Shown piece by piece: positions 15,040 to 22,602 of a DNA stretch of 28,949 bases. This stretch comes from CAYNBT01 sp964396025 (GTDB lineage Bacteria > Patescibacteriota > WWE3 > UBA101185 > UBA10185). Positions within the stretch are counted from its first letter, which is position 1; every line of letters starts with the position of its first letter. The stretch is taken from contig CAYNBT010000010.1 in assembly GCA_964396025.1 (NCBI GenBank), positions 1 to 28,949 of the forward strand. The letters run 5' to 3'. The translations under genes and the position numbers were made by a program. The notes under the pieces were generated by a model. The model saw nothing but the letters and a program-made list of their open reading frames with translations. It was not told where the DNA came from and did not search any database.

Positions 15040-15873
15040 ATGACACTCTCACGAGCATTGCACATGAGTCGCCCAATAATGTGGGTGCCTATTATACTTG
15101 CTTACTTTGTAGGTATTGGTCATTACAGCAACATGTTAAAACCACTACCTATAATTGAGTTATTGCTGTTTACTTTTCCGCTAAACTATTTTCTGTACGC
15201 CATAAACGATTATTATGACAGGGATACCGATCTACTAAATCCCAGAAAATCCGGTGGTACTCAAGGTGGCGTGATAACGCCCTACGAAATGTCTGAAGTC
15301 AAAAAGACAGTAGCTATTCCCGCACTTGTAGCTCTGGGGATCGCAATTTTCTTGCAACAACTGGATCATTTTATGTTAATGTCCCTCTTTATCTTTCTCT
15401 GCTTTGCATATTCTAGTAAATATATCAGGCTTAAAGGAATACCGATTCTCGACGGCTTCGCAAGCGCTGCTATATACCTATTACCTGCCTTAATTGCCTA
15501 TACAACACATAGCAGGCTGATTACATTAAATTGGCACTATATATTCTTAATCTTACCGGTATGCGGTGCGCACGTAATTTCAACACTAACAGATAGAGAA
15601 GCTGACTTGCAGGCTAACATCAACACAACTGGTGTAGTTTTTGGGGAGTTTAAAACCTTGTTGTATGTATTACTTACGTTTATTGTTCCTTTACTTTTCT
15701 GGTCGGATAACTTATTTGTGACAACTTTGTTAGTCTACGGAATTATGATAACGCTGGGACGCATTATATCTATTAAAACAAATGACGGTGCGTCATTACT
15801 CAGTGCAATTGTGTATTCATCGCTTACTGGACTTGCAATGATATATAGTATTCTGCTGGCAAATTTTTTCTAA
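15040..15873 (+). CDS. UbiA-family polyprenyl transferase
   Basis: A 277-residue protein with about nine transmembrane helices. Both Mg-pyrophosphate motifs are intact: NDYYDRDTD at 56-64 and DREAD at 185-189. The loop YSSKYIRLKGIPILDGFASA and the YLLP that follows resemble the lycopene elongase / CrtEb branch (typically R-x-K-x-x-P-x-LD) more than 4-hydroxybenzoate transferases. It would transfer a prenyl group to a hydrophobic acceptor in the membrane. The start lacks a Shine-Dalgarno; TATCTT (15028-15033) ends 6 nt before the ATG, suggesting a leaderless mRNA. No hairpin terminator follows. Confidence 0.88.
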   Translation: MTLSRALHMSRPIMWVPIILAYFVGIGHYSNMLKPLPIIELLLFTFPLNYFLYAINDYYDRDTDLLNPRKSGGTQGGVITPYEMSEVKKTVAIPALVALGIAIFLQQLDHFMLMSLFIFLCFAYSSKYIRLKGIPILDGFASAAIYLLPALIAYTTHSRLITLNWHYIFLILPVCGAHVISTLTDREADLQANINTTGVVFGEFKTLLYVLLTFIVPLLFWSDNLFVTTLLVYGIMITLGRIISIKTNDGASLLSAIVYSSLTGLAMIYSILLANFF

Positions 15874-15936
15874 ACAACCCTGATTCTTTTATCTTAAAAC
15901 AAAGGTTTTTAGGAAAGCTTTAAGAAAGGCTTTACC

Positions 15937-15973
15937 CCTATAGGTTGCGCGATGCGGTTGTGCATGCTATCAT
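15937..15973 (+). promoter_or_regulatory. promoter with upstream CCTATAGG palindrome (family A, copy 3)
   Basis: CCTATAGG (15937-15944) abuts TTGCGC (15945-15950). A 17-nt spacer and TATCAT (15968-15973) follow. The arrangement and the preceding TTTACC match the promoter at 9475-9511. Confidence 0.7.
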
Positions 15974-16010
15974 AGGCAAGAATCTATAACGAATAGTAAA
16001 GGGGTTTGAT

Positions 16011-16439
16011 ATGAACACTATAGAATCGATTCTAGTCACTGCATTTCTGATCTTGTTGGGGATACTCATTGTAGACGTTGCTTTATTTGTACGAGGAAAA
16101 CGGACTGGCAAGGTATCCGGAACAGCCTATAACATTGTACGGACCTATGCAGAAGATTCACAGACGCCTGTTACGCTGTTCGAACTGCACACAAGGACAC
16201 GCACATACCTAGTTGGCGTTTACGGACATCCTGAAAATATTCAGCCTGAATGTAAAATCACTGGCTGGCTTAATGATGCCCGAGATGTTTTTACAAAGAC
16301 ATTAGAGCTACTAAGTGCAGGGGATGATCGCAATTTACCTGTGCGGTATCGAAGCCATCTAGAATATATATTACTAAGTTCCTACGGGCTGGAGCCAAGT
16401 AAAACTCGTAAAGAACCAGTTAGAATTCCTGTAGAGTAA
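16011..16439 (+). CDS. family A membrane-anchored beta-domain protein, copy 3
   Basis: A 142-residue protein with a transmembrane helix (residues 6-27), a short basic linker (RGKRTGK) and the family domain at 34-127: SGTAYNIV, TPVTLFELHTRTRTYLVGVY, then GHPENIQPECKI, a Trp and LEYILL. It is clearly paralogous to the proteins at 12393 and 9546. The domain should face the cytoplasm or periplasm depending on helix orientation; the positive residues after the helix favour the domain on the cytoplasmic side. It has a strong promoter, the ribosome binding site AAAGGGG and a terminator of its own. Confidence 0.7.
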   Translation: MNTIESILVTAFLILLGILIVDVALFVRGKRTGKVSGTAYNIVRTYAEDSQTPVTLFELHTRTRTYLVGVYGHPENIQPECKITGWLNDARDVFTKTLELLSAGDDRNLPVRYRSHLEYILLSSYGLEPSKTRKEPVRIPVE

Positions 16440-16450
16440 AGCAGGCACAA

Positions 16451-16488
16451 ACAGACAATTATCCCAGTGGTGATTGTCTGTTTTTTTT
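16451..16488 (+). terminator. intrinsic terminator, near-duplicate of the one at 12806
   Basis: The same CAGACAAT/ATTGTCTG hairpin and loop (16452-16480), followed by T8 and GTCT. Confidence 0.85.
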
Positions 16489-16519
16489 GTCTGAACGAGT
16501 ACACGCGACAGCCACGAGT

Positions 16520-16558
16520 CCTATAGCGAATTGACTTCGTTGCAGTATATGATAAAAT
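16520..16558 (+). promoter_or_regulatory. promoter of the lipoprotein operon
   Basis: CCTATAG (16520-16526), then TTGACT (16531-16536), a 16-nt spacer and TAAAAT (16553-16558), which also has an extended -10 TGA. The TTG of the -35 is an in-frame start codon for a longer version of the gene, which this promoter rules out. Confidence 0.65.
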
Positions 16559-16599
16559 CCATAGGATTTAGCCAACAACCTCAGCAAGGAGAAAGTCAA

Positions 16600-17241
16600 A
16601 TGAGTATAGGGCGAGAATACAGAAAGTATGCTTTGTACATTGTATTGATTTTGCTTGTTCCCATAGTCTTGGCAGCCTGCGCGAAACAACAGGAAACCAT
16701 AGCGGATCGTAACGCTGCAATCGGCGACAACCAAAGCAGCGTGCCCTCTAACTATTTTGAAGCACAGCAGATTCAAAATATCGAGGAATGGAAAGACAAC
16801 CCAGATAAAATTGTCAACGTTTATATATTCAATACTGTAACAGGCGGGCTGCTTATTCCCCCTGTGCAGTGCCAAGGTGTACCGGCAAGCTCAACAGAAA
16901 GTCTAGAACCAAATGTGGGTTCTCCACGGGGCTTTGATTCAGGTTCATACTGGGTAGTACCTATCGACGGCACTGATGTATTGACAAACGAAATGGCTGG
17001 ACGGGATGGTACTTTTGGCGATCCTGTACCGTTTCGACAGTGTCTAAGTGTAGACGGTCATTATTATGACTTCCCAGCTCTTGGTATGCCCTACCTAGTC
17101 ACCTCAGCATCATATACATTCCCTGATGCAACAGTTCAACGAGATTTCGAGACAGAGATCCGACTGTTACAGGCTGAGGCACTTCTTCAAGCGGGCAAGT
17201 GTGTTGATATGCAAACGCTTGTTGAAGTACCATGTGAGTAA
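16600..17241 (+). CDS. lipoprotein of unknown function
   Basis: A 213-residue protein with a bacterial lipoprotein signal: a basic N-terminus, a hydrophobic core and the lipobox LAAC with Cys27 as the lipidated residue. The mature part contains KIVNVYIFNTVTGGLLIPPV and SGSYWVVPIDGTDVLTNEMA, with cysteines at PPVQCQG, RQCLS, GKCVD and VPCE that could form disulfides. I do not recognise a domain. The ATG at 16600 follows AAGGAG; the frame is open back to 16531, but that stretch is the promoter. Sixteen nt separate it from the membrane coiled-coil gene, so the two form an operon. Confidence 0.75.
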   Translation: MSIGREYRKYALYIVLILLVPIVLAACAKQQETIADRNAAIGDNQSSVPSNYFEAQQIQNIEEWKDNPDKIVNVYIFNTVTGGLLIPPVQCQGVPASSTESLEPNVGSPRGFDSGSYWVVPIDGTDVLTNEMAGRDGTFGDPVPFRQCLSVDGHYYDFPALGMPYLVTSASYTFPDATVQRDFETEIRLLQAEALLQAGKCVDMQTLVEVPCE

Positions 17242-17257
17242 CAAGGAGTAAACTTAA

Positions 17258-17698
17258 ATGGACGACTTAAAACCTCAGAAAGGCACTACTGCTGTAGTAT
17301 TGCAATGGCTTGGTATCTTCTTTCTTGCCGCCATTGCAATCGCAATTCTTGCATATGTCTTTGGGTGGATCACTGCGCCCCTGACTAACACAAGTTCTGA
17401 CAAAGTTCGCGCACTAGCTAGGGATGCAAACGAGCATTATGCCTCCTTAGAATCCTCATTGGCGAACATCACGGTTGTGGAACGGCAGATGAGCACAATG
17501 GTGGAACTTTACGGTGAAAACAGCGAAACATGGCCACAAGGCAAGGCTGACGAATACCTACAGCTCGCTACACAGCGTGCAAATCTGGTTACTGCATACA
17601 ACCGACTATGCGCTAGCTACAAAGCTAAGTGGAACAACGAATGGTACGATTTACCCGCACCAGATGATTTACCTAAGACATGTGAAGTAATCAACTAG
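17258..17698 (+). CDS. membrane protein with extracytoplasmic coiled coil
   Basis: A 146-residue protein with one long hydrophobic helix (residues 12-40) and a helical tail of about 90 residues (VRALARDANEHYASLESSLA and on) ending in a two-Cys region (LCASYKAKW, PKTCEVIN). It is vaguely LemA-like in shape, but I would not assign it to that family. It has its own AAGGAG and follows the lipoprotein gene by 16 nt, so the two products may form an envelope pair. A strong terminator follows the stop. Confidence 0.65.
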   Translation: MDDLKPQKGTTAVVLQWLGIFFLAAIAIAILAYVFGWITAPLTNTSSDKVRALARDANEHYASLESSLANITVVERQMSTMVELYGENSETWPQGKADEYLQLATQRANLVTAYNRLCASYKAKWNNEWYDLPAPDDLPKTCEVIN

Positions 17699-17714
17699 CA
17701 CTTCTTAGTACATA

Positions 17715-17747
17715 AGCCCCGCAAATGCAAAACATTTCGGGGCTTTT
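17715..17747 (+). terminator. intrinsic terminator of the lipoprotein operon
   Basis: AGCCCCG (17715-17721) plus AAATG pairs with CATTT plus CGGGGCT (17733-17743), followed by T. Confidence 0.85.
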
Positions 17748-17767
17748 TATTTCCTCTTCAAAAACAC

Positions 17768-17796
17768 TTGAAATCCACCCACGCCAAGAACATAAT
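17768..17796 (+). promoter_or_regulatory. leaderless promoter of the 17803 gene
   Basis: TTGAAA (17768-17773), a 17-nt spacer, CATAAT (17791-17796), then 6 nt to the GTG at 17803. No ribosome binding site is present. Confidence 0.65.
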
Positions 17797-17802
17797 TAAT
17801 CT

Positions 17803-18453
17803 GTGAAAACACTACTAATTGCTACAGTTCTCTTGTGCGCGGGCATAATAATAGGTATCAACCTTAATTTGGCTCCACAGCTCAAACCTAGTAACCCAAG
17901 TAAAGATTTAGAATATACAACCAACTACAAAAAAACACTTAAAAGCATTCAGGTGGATCTTCCAAAGGTAAGAGATCATAAGACTGTAGAGGTACCTTCA
18001 GACTGGAGCAAAGTTGAAGTACCGGACTGCGGATTTGAAATGCACATCCCAACCGATTGGTATTCTAGTGAAAAAGGATCAAACTGTTTTGACGGCTACG
18101 ACGACAATGTAAAGGGCGTTTGTCTAAAAACCAAGGACTTTTCCGGATATTCCGGATTACCTTCAACTTCTGTAGAACAGGGCGATATCATAGAAATCGC
18201 GTGCACTCCACTGTATACAGATTTTGATATAGAAAAACTGCAGGCTGAATGCATTAAAAACAAGGTTGAAGATCCTGATACTAATCCCAACAACGCTTGT
18301 GTGATTTTGGAAATGGCTAACGGAAAGTGGTTCGAACGAGAAAGCGGATGGTACTTAATGCAACAAGGAGATACTCTATACTCGTTCTTGGCGCGCTCAG
18401 TGTCGTTCACCACAACCCAAATGCTTTCTTCCATAAAATTCACTGCAAATTAG
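17803..18453 (+). CDS. secreted/anchored protein, PsbP/DUF1795-like fold possible
   Basis: A 216-residue protein with an N-terminal signal anchor (residues 3-20) and one extracytoplasmic domain. The stretch VPDCGFEMHIPTDWYSSEKG resembles the opening of PsbP/DUF1795-type domains (F-x-x-x-x-P-x-x-W), and the C-terminal end MLSSIKFTAN fits their last strand. Four to six cysteines suggest disulfides. The function is unknown. The GTG start is set by the promoter. It lies between the lipoprotein operon and the glycosyltransferase and has its own transcript. Confidence 0.55.
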   Translation: MKTLLIATVLLCAGIIIGINLNLAPQLKPSNPSKDLEYTTNYKKTLKSIQVDLPKVRDHKTVEVPSDWSKVEVPDCGFEMHIPTDWYSSEKGSNCFDGYDDNVKGVCLKTKDFSGYSGLPSTSVEQGDIIEIACTPLYTDFDIEKLQAECIKNKVEDPDTNPNNACVILEMANGKWFERESGWYLMQQGDTLYSFLARSVSFTTTQMLSSIKFTAN

Positions 18454-18455
18454 TT

Positions 18456-18464
18456 TGATATAAT
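18456..18464 (+). promoter_or_regulatory. extended -10 promoter before a leader ORF
   Basis: TGA (18456-18458) followed by a perfect TATAAT (18459-18464). The next ATG is 6 nt downstream, at 18471. Confidence 0.6.
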
Positions 18465-18470
18465 ACATCA

Positions 18471-18509
18471 ATGCTAACAAGTATTCATAGCTACGAAACA
18501 ATCTTGTGA
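18471..18509 (+). CDS. 12-codon leaderless upstream ORF
   Basis: This ORF encodes MLTSIHSYETIL. Its ATG lies 6 nt after a perfect TATAAT, and its TGA (18507-18509) overlaps the GTG (18506-18508) of the glycosyltransferase gene. The position suggests that ribosomes load on a leaderless mRNA here and re-initiate on the large gene, which has no ribosome binding site. It may be purely a loading device or may sense translation. Confidence 0.45.
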   Translation: MLTSIHSYETIL

Positions 18510-19828
18510 CGCAAATACTCAAAAAACATTTTAGGATAGCGCTTCTTGTTTTTGTGCTTGTGTTCGCAGGCTACCTTGCAAACCTTCCACTTGATTATTC
18601 CAAAAGCATTGAAACTGGAACATACAGAAGACTCCTTACCTCGTACGATGTCACCGCAGCCACATTTTTACCCTACGAAATAATTGAGAAAGGCACGCTT
18701 TACTTCTCCAAAGAGACTGTGGAAGGCATGCAGCGCGTGCAGGGAGATAACATTCACTCCTTAACACAGAGAAACGGAAAAACGTTTTCATCGTACCCAA
18801 TACTCGCTGGAATATTTGCGCTTCCAATCTACATGATTCCCCTGTTACTAAACAAAATACCAGCACTTCACTACGTGGAGGACCTTACAAAACTACTGAC
18901 ACTGGGGAGGATTGCAGCATCATTTTATACGGCAATGTCCGTTGCCATTTTCTATTTGATATTGCAGGAAGTAAACAGATTAAAAGGGTATAAGGAAAGC
19001 AGATGGCTGTACGTTTTTATGGGTTTTTATGCATTTGGTACAAACATATATTCAATTGCTAGTAGAGTATTATGGCAACACACCACCTCTCTGTTGCTAA
19101 TCACTCTCATAATATTTTTGCTACTTAAGAGCCTAGAGAGTCCAAAGTATGTTAAGTGGCTTGGAGCGTTAGCGGCACTTCTTTATATAGCTCGCCCACT
19201 CAATATCATCTTTGTAACTATTCTTAGTGTTTATGTTTTGCTGCATTACAAAAAGGAATTCGCCAAGTATATATTGTTTGCCCTACCTTTTGCGCTGTTG
19301 TTATTTGCATATAATACAAGTGCACTGGGAAGCCCTTTTACTAGCGAGTATGTTGCAAAGGGTGATACGAGTTTTTCGACGCCAATAATAGAAGGGGTTG
19401 TAGGTCATCTTTTTAGCCCATCGCGAAGTTTTTTGTTTATATCGCCACCTTTGGTAATAGGTTTGATTGCAACTATCAGTAGCATTTTAAAAAAACGAAA
19501 AGCACCTCTCGACCACATCTTCTCCATGCTTAGCATTACGTTCTTGGCAGTTTTCTTGGTTTACTCAAAATGGTGGTGTTGGTACGGTGCTGATAGGTTT
19601 GGTTACGGATTCTTTACAGAATGGGTTCCCATAGTTGCATTGCTTACTTATGTATATACGGTTCAACAAAAGCGCGCAGTAAAGATTGCGTTAGCAATTC
19701 TTATGCTGTGGTCAGTTTTTATGCAGTTCAACGCAGTATTTTACAGAAAAAGCAGATGCAGCGGTCCGGAGCATAACTGGACGTTTTATTGCCTAAAGCC
19801 ACTTGTGTTTACAAAGCAAAATTACTAA
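18506..19828 (+). CDS. GT-C-fold membrane glycosyltransferase-like protein
   Basis: A 440-residue integral membrane protein with roughly ten helices. The N-terminal helix is followed by a loop (LDYSKSIETGTYRRLLTSYD), and near residue 355 is SKWWCWYGADRFGYGFFTEW. Both features resemble GT-C glycosyltransferases that use polyprenyl-phosphate sugars (PMT/ArnT-like). The usual acidic pair in the first loop is not obvious. The donor and acceptor are unknown. The start is a GTG reached by coupling from the 12-codon leader ORF. The stop codon overlaps the stop of the FemAB-like gene on the other strand. Confidence 0.7.
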   Translation: MTQILKKHFRIALLVFVLVFAGYLANLPLDYSKSIETGTYRRLLTSYDVTAATFLPYEIIEKGTLYFSKETVEGMQRVQGDNIHSLTQRNGKTFSSYPILAGIFALPIYMIPLLLNKIPALHYVEDLTKLLTLGRIAASFYTAMSVAIFYLILQEVNRLKGYKESRWLYVFMGFYAFGTNIYSIASRVLWQHTTSLLLITLIIFLLLKSLESPKYVKWLGALAALLYIARPLNIIFVTILSVYVLLHYKKEFAKYILFALPFALLLFAYNTSALGSPFTSEYVAKGDTSFSTPIIEGVVGHLFSPSRSFLFISPPLVIGLIATISSILKKRKAPLDHIFSMLSITFLAVFLVYSKWWCWYGADRFGYGFFTEWVPIVALLTYVYTVQQKRAVKIALAILMLWSVFMQFNAVFYRKSRCSGPEHNWTFYCLKPLVFTKQNY

Positions 19829-20715
19829 ACGGGAATTTTCGCAAGAGAATTTGCAAATACTCCAAAATATTTTATATAAGGTAGATCAAAAGTATATAGT
19901 TCGCCATTAAATTCTTTCTTAAAGCTTGAATAATTGTTCCATTGTTTGAAAAAATGTTTTAGGCGCAAGTCCGAAATTCCCCCGATATCCATGAACGAGT
20001 AACCCAGACTTTTAAAATATTTCATACATTCCCAAAGCAACATATAACCTGCTGTACTTTTTTGGCCCACAGCGCTGGTACCACTATGTAATCCCCAAAT
20101 CCCTCCGTTGTATCCCAAGAAAAACTTGGATCCTGTGAGCTGATTGTTGTGATTGTAAATGTTACAAACAAAAGCCTCGCTACCAAAAGCTAGAACCTTT
20201 TTAGTAAGATCTTTTATACTCGGCACATAAAACCCCATCTTTTTGCCACGAAACTCCAAAACCTCTCTGCACATTTGTAGGTCTTTTTGAGAGGGAAGTT
20301 GAATAAATTCCACGCGATGCCCATCTTTGACTGCTTTACGAACTGAATATCTGCAATTACTGGAAAAAGTCTCCCATAACGACATTTCCGGCATAGCAAG
20401 ATCTATACGCACGGTGTTTGGCGCAATTTCAATTTGCTTGGTTTGGTGATAACCCTGTTCCTTCAACAAAGTGCCGTTACAGTCATCTGCAGGGGAGATT
20501 TTTAGAAACAAAACTTTATGTTGCTTACAAACCGCGCTGATCTCTTCCAACTCTTGAACATCAAAACCACTTGGGAACTGAATGGAGGCTCTATTTGTAA
20601 ACAAAAAGCTGTTAACTCTAATGTAGTTAGAATTCGAAAGCTCTATAGATTTCCATCCATATAATTTTAGATACTCTGACCAAGCATGTGACTGCCTTAT
20701 ATCGATAATCTTCAT
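19825..20715 (-). CDS. FemAB/GNAT-like peptidyl or aminoacyl transferase
   Basis: A 296-residue protein. The segments CRYSVRKAVKDGHRVEFIQL, AGYMLLWECMKYFKSLGYSF and MDIGGI...SFKKEFNGE follow the FemAB (MurJ-bridge / lipid II aminoacyltransferase) pattern, in which FKK-F-G is typical. Such enzymes add amino acids from aminoacyl-tRNA to the peptidoglycan stem peptide, and relatives act on other substrates. The placement between envelope glycosyltransferases supports a cell-wall role. The start has no ribosome binding site; TAATAC on the minus strand ends 6 nt before the ATG. Confidence 0.75.
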   Translation of the reverse strand: MKIIDIRQSHAWSEYLKLYGWKSIELSNSNYIRVNSFLFTNRASIQFPSGFDVQELEEISAVCKQHKVLFLKISPADDCNGTLLKEQGYHQTKQIEIAPNTVRIDLAMPEMSLWETFSSNCRYSVRKAVKDGHRVEFIQLPSQKDLQMCREVLEFRGKKMGFYVPSIKDLTKKVLAFGSEAFVCNIYNHNNQLTGSKFFLGYNGGIWGLHSGTSAVGQKSTAGYMLLWECMKYFKSLGYSFMDIGGISDLRLKHFFKQWNNYSSFKKEFNGELYTFDLPYIKYFGVFANSLAKIPV

Positions 20716-20735
20716 CTGGCTGTATTATGACATAT
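20716..20735. promoter_or_regulatory. overlapping divergent leaderless promoters
   Basis: Twenty bp separate the two start codons (20715 minus, 20736 plus). The plus-strand -10 TATTAT (20723-20728) and the minus-strand -10 TAATAC (20727-20722) share five bases, so only one RNA polymerase can open this site at a time. Confidence 0.45.
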
Positions 20736-21437
20736 ATGTTTGATTTCACGGGTCTTTTTCCGCGAGAAGTTTATAAAGGCGGCAACAGATACAACAAAAG
20801 CATAAGAGTTATCAAAGCGGGCAGAGAAATGAAGCTGATTGTGAATGGCTTTGTACAGTCTTTTAGCAAAAATTCTCGTTTTGCAAAAAAGAGGGTTTGG
20901 GGTAAACTTGCAGGCCTTGTGGCACAAAAAGCTCCTAACGCAAAAGATATTTTATTACTAGGACTTGGTGCAGGAACCATGATTCACTTTCTGCAAGAAA
21001 AACTGGCAAAGAATTCTCCGCGCTTTACTTGTGTAGAAATTGATAAAGAAATAGTTGATGTTGCCTACAAGTTTTTTGAACTTGAAGAAGTAAAGAACCT
21101 TAAAGTAATTTGTGAGGATGCTTATGAGGTTGTGGCAAATCCAAACAAATATGGCGTTGAGGGAAATTTTGATTGTATTATTGTAGACACCTACCTGGGA
21201 GACATCTGCCCCGATAACATCCGCACTGGGATCTTCTTGCAAAATCTGCTTAAACTTTCTCAACAAGAAACTTTGCTAGTTTTTAACAAGGTGGTTAAAA
21301 AAGATCAGCAGCATGAAATCAGCGAATTTGAATCTCAACTAAGCCCTTATATAAAAAATATTGGTGTGGTAAAAGTAAAATGTCCGGTGATTTCTGATAA
21401 TTATTTGTTTTATGGTTATGCAAAACAAGCCAGCTAA
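20736..21437 (+). CDS. spermidine-synthase-like class I methyltransferase-fold protein
   Basis: A 233-residue protein. The nucleotide-binding motif ILLLGLGAGTMIHFL is followed by FTCVEIDKEIVDVAYKFF, an EDAYEVV segment and CIIVDTYLGDICP. These match the spermidine synthase fold (SpeE, without the N-terminal tetramerisation domain). The order of acidic residues is compatible with an aminopropyltransferase, but many relatives of this length have other or unknown roles. The frame also allows an ATG at 20727; I prefer 20736 because TATTAT at 20723-20728 overlaps the first one and ends 7 nt before the second. Convergent with the HExxH gene. Confidence 0.8.
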   Translation: MFDFTGLFPREVYKGGNRYNKSIRVIKAGREMKLIVNGFVQSFSKNSRFAKKRVWGKLAGLVAQKAPNAKDILLLGLGAGTMIHFLQEKLAKNSPRFTCVEIDKEIVDVAYKFFELEEVKNLKVICEDAYEVVANPNKYGVEGNFDCIIVDTYLGDICPDNIRTGIFLQNLLKLSQQETLLVFNKVVKKDQQHEISEFESQLSPYIKNIGVVKVKCPVISDNYLFYGYAKQAS

Positions 21438-21453
21438 AAAGCATGTCTTCGCG

Positions 21454-22536
21454 TCACTTCCGCTTGTAGGTCCGCAAAAATCTCCCAATATCTGAATCTT
21501 GTTTTGATTCAAGGTCAGTGATGTAGTTTATTGCTTCGCTTGGGGATTTAAAATCCCACTTCATAATTCTTTCCTGAGCTTGTTGACCATAACGATTAGA
21601 GATAAAATCCACCACTTCACTGCGAGAATTAGCATCCGAGGAAATAAAAGCTTTATCGATAGTTTCCAATTCAACACCACCCTCTTGCATAGCATTAACC
21701 AGTATGGAAACGCATTCAGCCTCTGGAGCATATCCGGGCAAAAGATTATCCTTGATAAAGAAGTTATCGTCATTCATTTCGCCCTCTACTACCTGATGCG
21801 CATACCAATCAGTAATACCTTCCCGTAGCGGAGTAGGTAAATCTGTTGCAACATTAAGGTTATGGATAAACTCATGAACTATGGCAAATTTAAGATTGTT
21901 AGTGATAAACGATTCTTCGGACTCTGTTAACTCGCGAGGAAATTTTCCACCATCTTCCTCCATTCTTTTTTTTACACCTGAATATAGTTCCGCAACTACA
22001 ATCAGCTTTTTTTCACCTAGGAAAATATCCCTCTCAGTTTCGGCAACCGATCGACTCCGTTTACTCCTGTCATCCACAGTGAAACCTGCAACTCCTTTGG
22101 CATTTTGTTTGTCAGCAAAGAACTCATTCGCAAGAAAGGCAAAGTCATTACTCTCGAGAACTGAAACCTTCACCTTACTTAACGAGAAATCATAGGAATC
22201 TAAGTCATTCAAGGTAATGCCAGGGAAGAGATTTTGCAACCTTTCACTTGGAACATACTCACCAAGTATTCTTAAAGTATCTCTAAAAGACTCTTCAACT
22301 ATCTTCTTATGTGTGCTCTCATCTAAAAGAGTCTCGTGACGCTCCATTTGGGCCATGTCCTCTTCAAGAATATCTGTAGAAAGTGTGCGAATAAGAGTTG
22401 GCCCATGCTCATCGGATTCATGGTAATGGAGCTGGTCATTCACAGGCTTGGAATCTAAACCTGTCTCTTTTAGTATTTTTTCCGACATATAGTTCTCGGC
22501 GGTTTCCTCAAGATGAGGAAGGTTTTCTGTATTCAT
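21454..22536 (-). CDS. predicted HExxH zinc metallopeptidase-like protein
   Basis: A 360-residue soluble protein without a signal peptide. Residues 221-225 are HEFIH, and Glu239 in PLREGITDWYAH fits the third zinc ligand of the gluzincin (HExxH...E) arrangement. The first 200 residues are charged, largely helical and unrecognised. The target is unknown. It could be a cytoplasmic protease or a secreted one using a non-classical route. The start follows a leaderless promoter (TTACAG-18-TATTAT) by 6 nt. Confidence 0.6.
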   Translation of the reverse strand: MNTENLPHLEETAENYMSEKILKETGLDSKPVNDQLHYHESDEHGPTLIRTLSTDILEEDMAQMERHETLLDESTHKKIVEESFRDTLRILGEYVPSERLQNLFPGITLNDLDSYDFSLSKVKVSVLESNDFAFLANEFFADKQNAKGVAGFTVDDRSKRSRSVAETERDIFLGEKKLIVVAELYSGVKKRMEEDGGKFPRELTESEESFITNNLKFAIVHEFIHNLNVATDLPTPLREGITDWYAHQVVEGEMNDDNFFIKDNLLPGYAPEAECVSILVNAMQEGGVELETIDKAFISSDANSRSEVVDFISNRYGQQAQERIMKWDFKSPSEAINYITDLESKQDSDIGRFLRTYKRK

Positions 22537-22542
22537 AATTAT

Positions 22543-22572
22543 ATAATACAGCAGCTTGCGCTTAGTCTGTAA
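22543..22572 (-). promoter_or_regulatory. leaderless promoter of the HExxH gene
   Basis: On the minus strand: TTACAG (22572-22567), an 18-nt spacer, TATTAT (22548-22543), then 6 nt to the ATG at 22536. Confidence 0.55.
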
Positions 22573-22602
22573 CCCCTACGCACATGCAACAAGTCTTTCC
22601 TC

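Noticed and set aside
16531..16599. A longer lipoprotein beginning at TTG 16531
   Set aside because: The TTG is part of the -35 box, and the ATG at 16600 has both a ribosome binding site and a proper lipoprotein signal.
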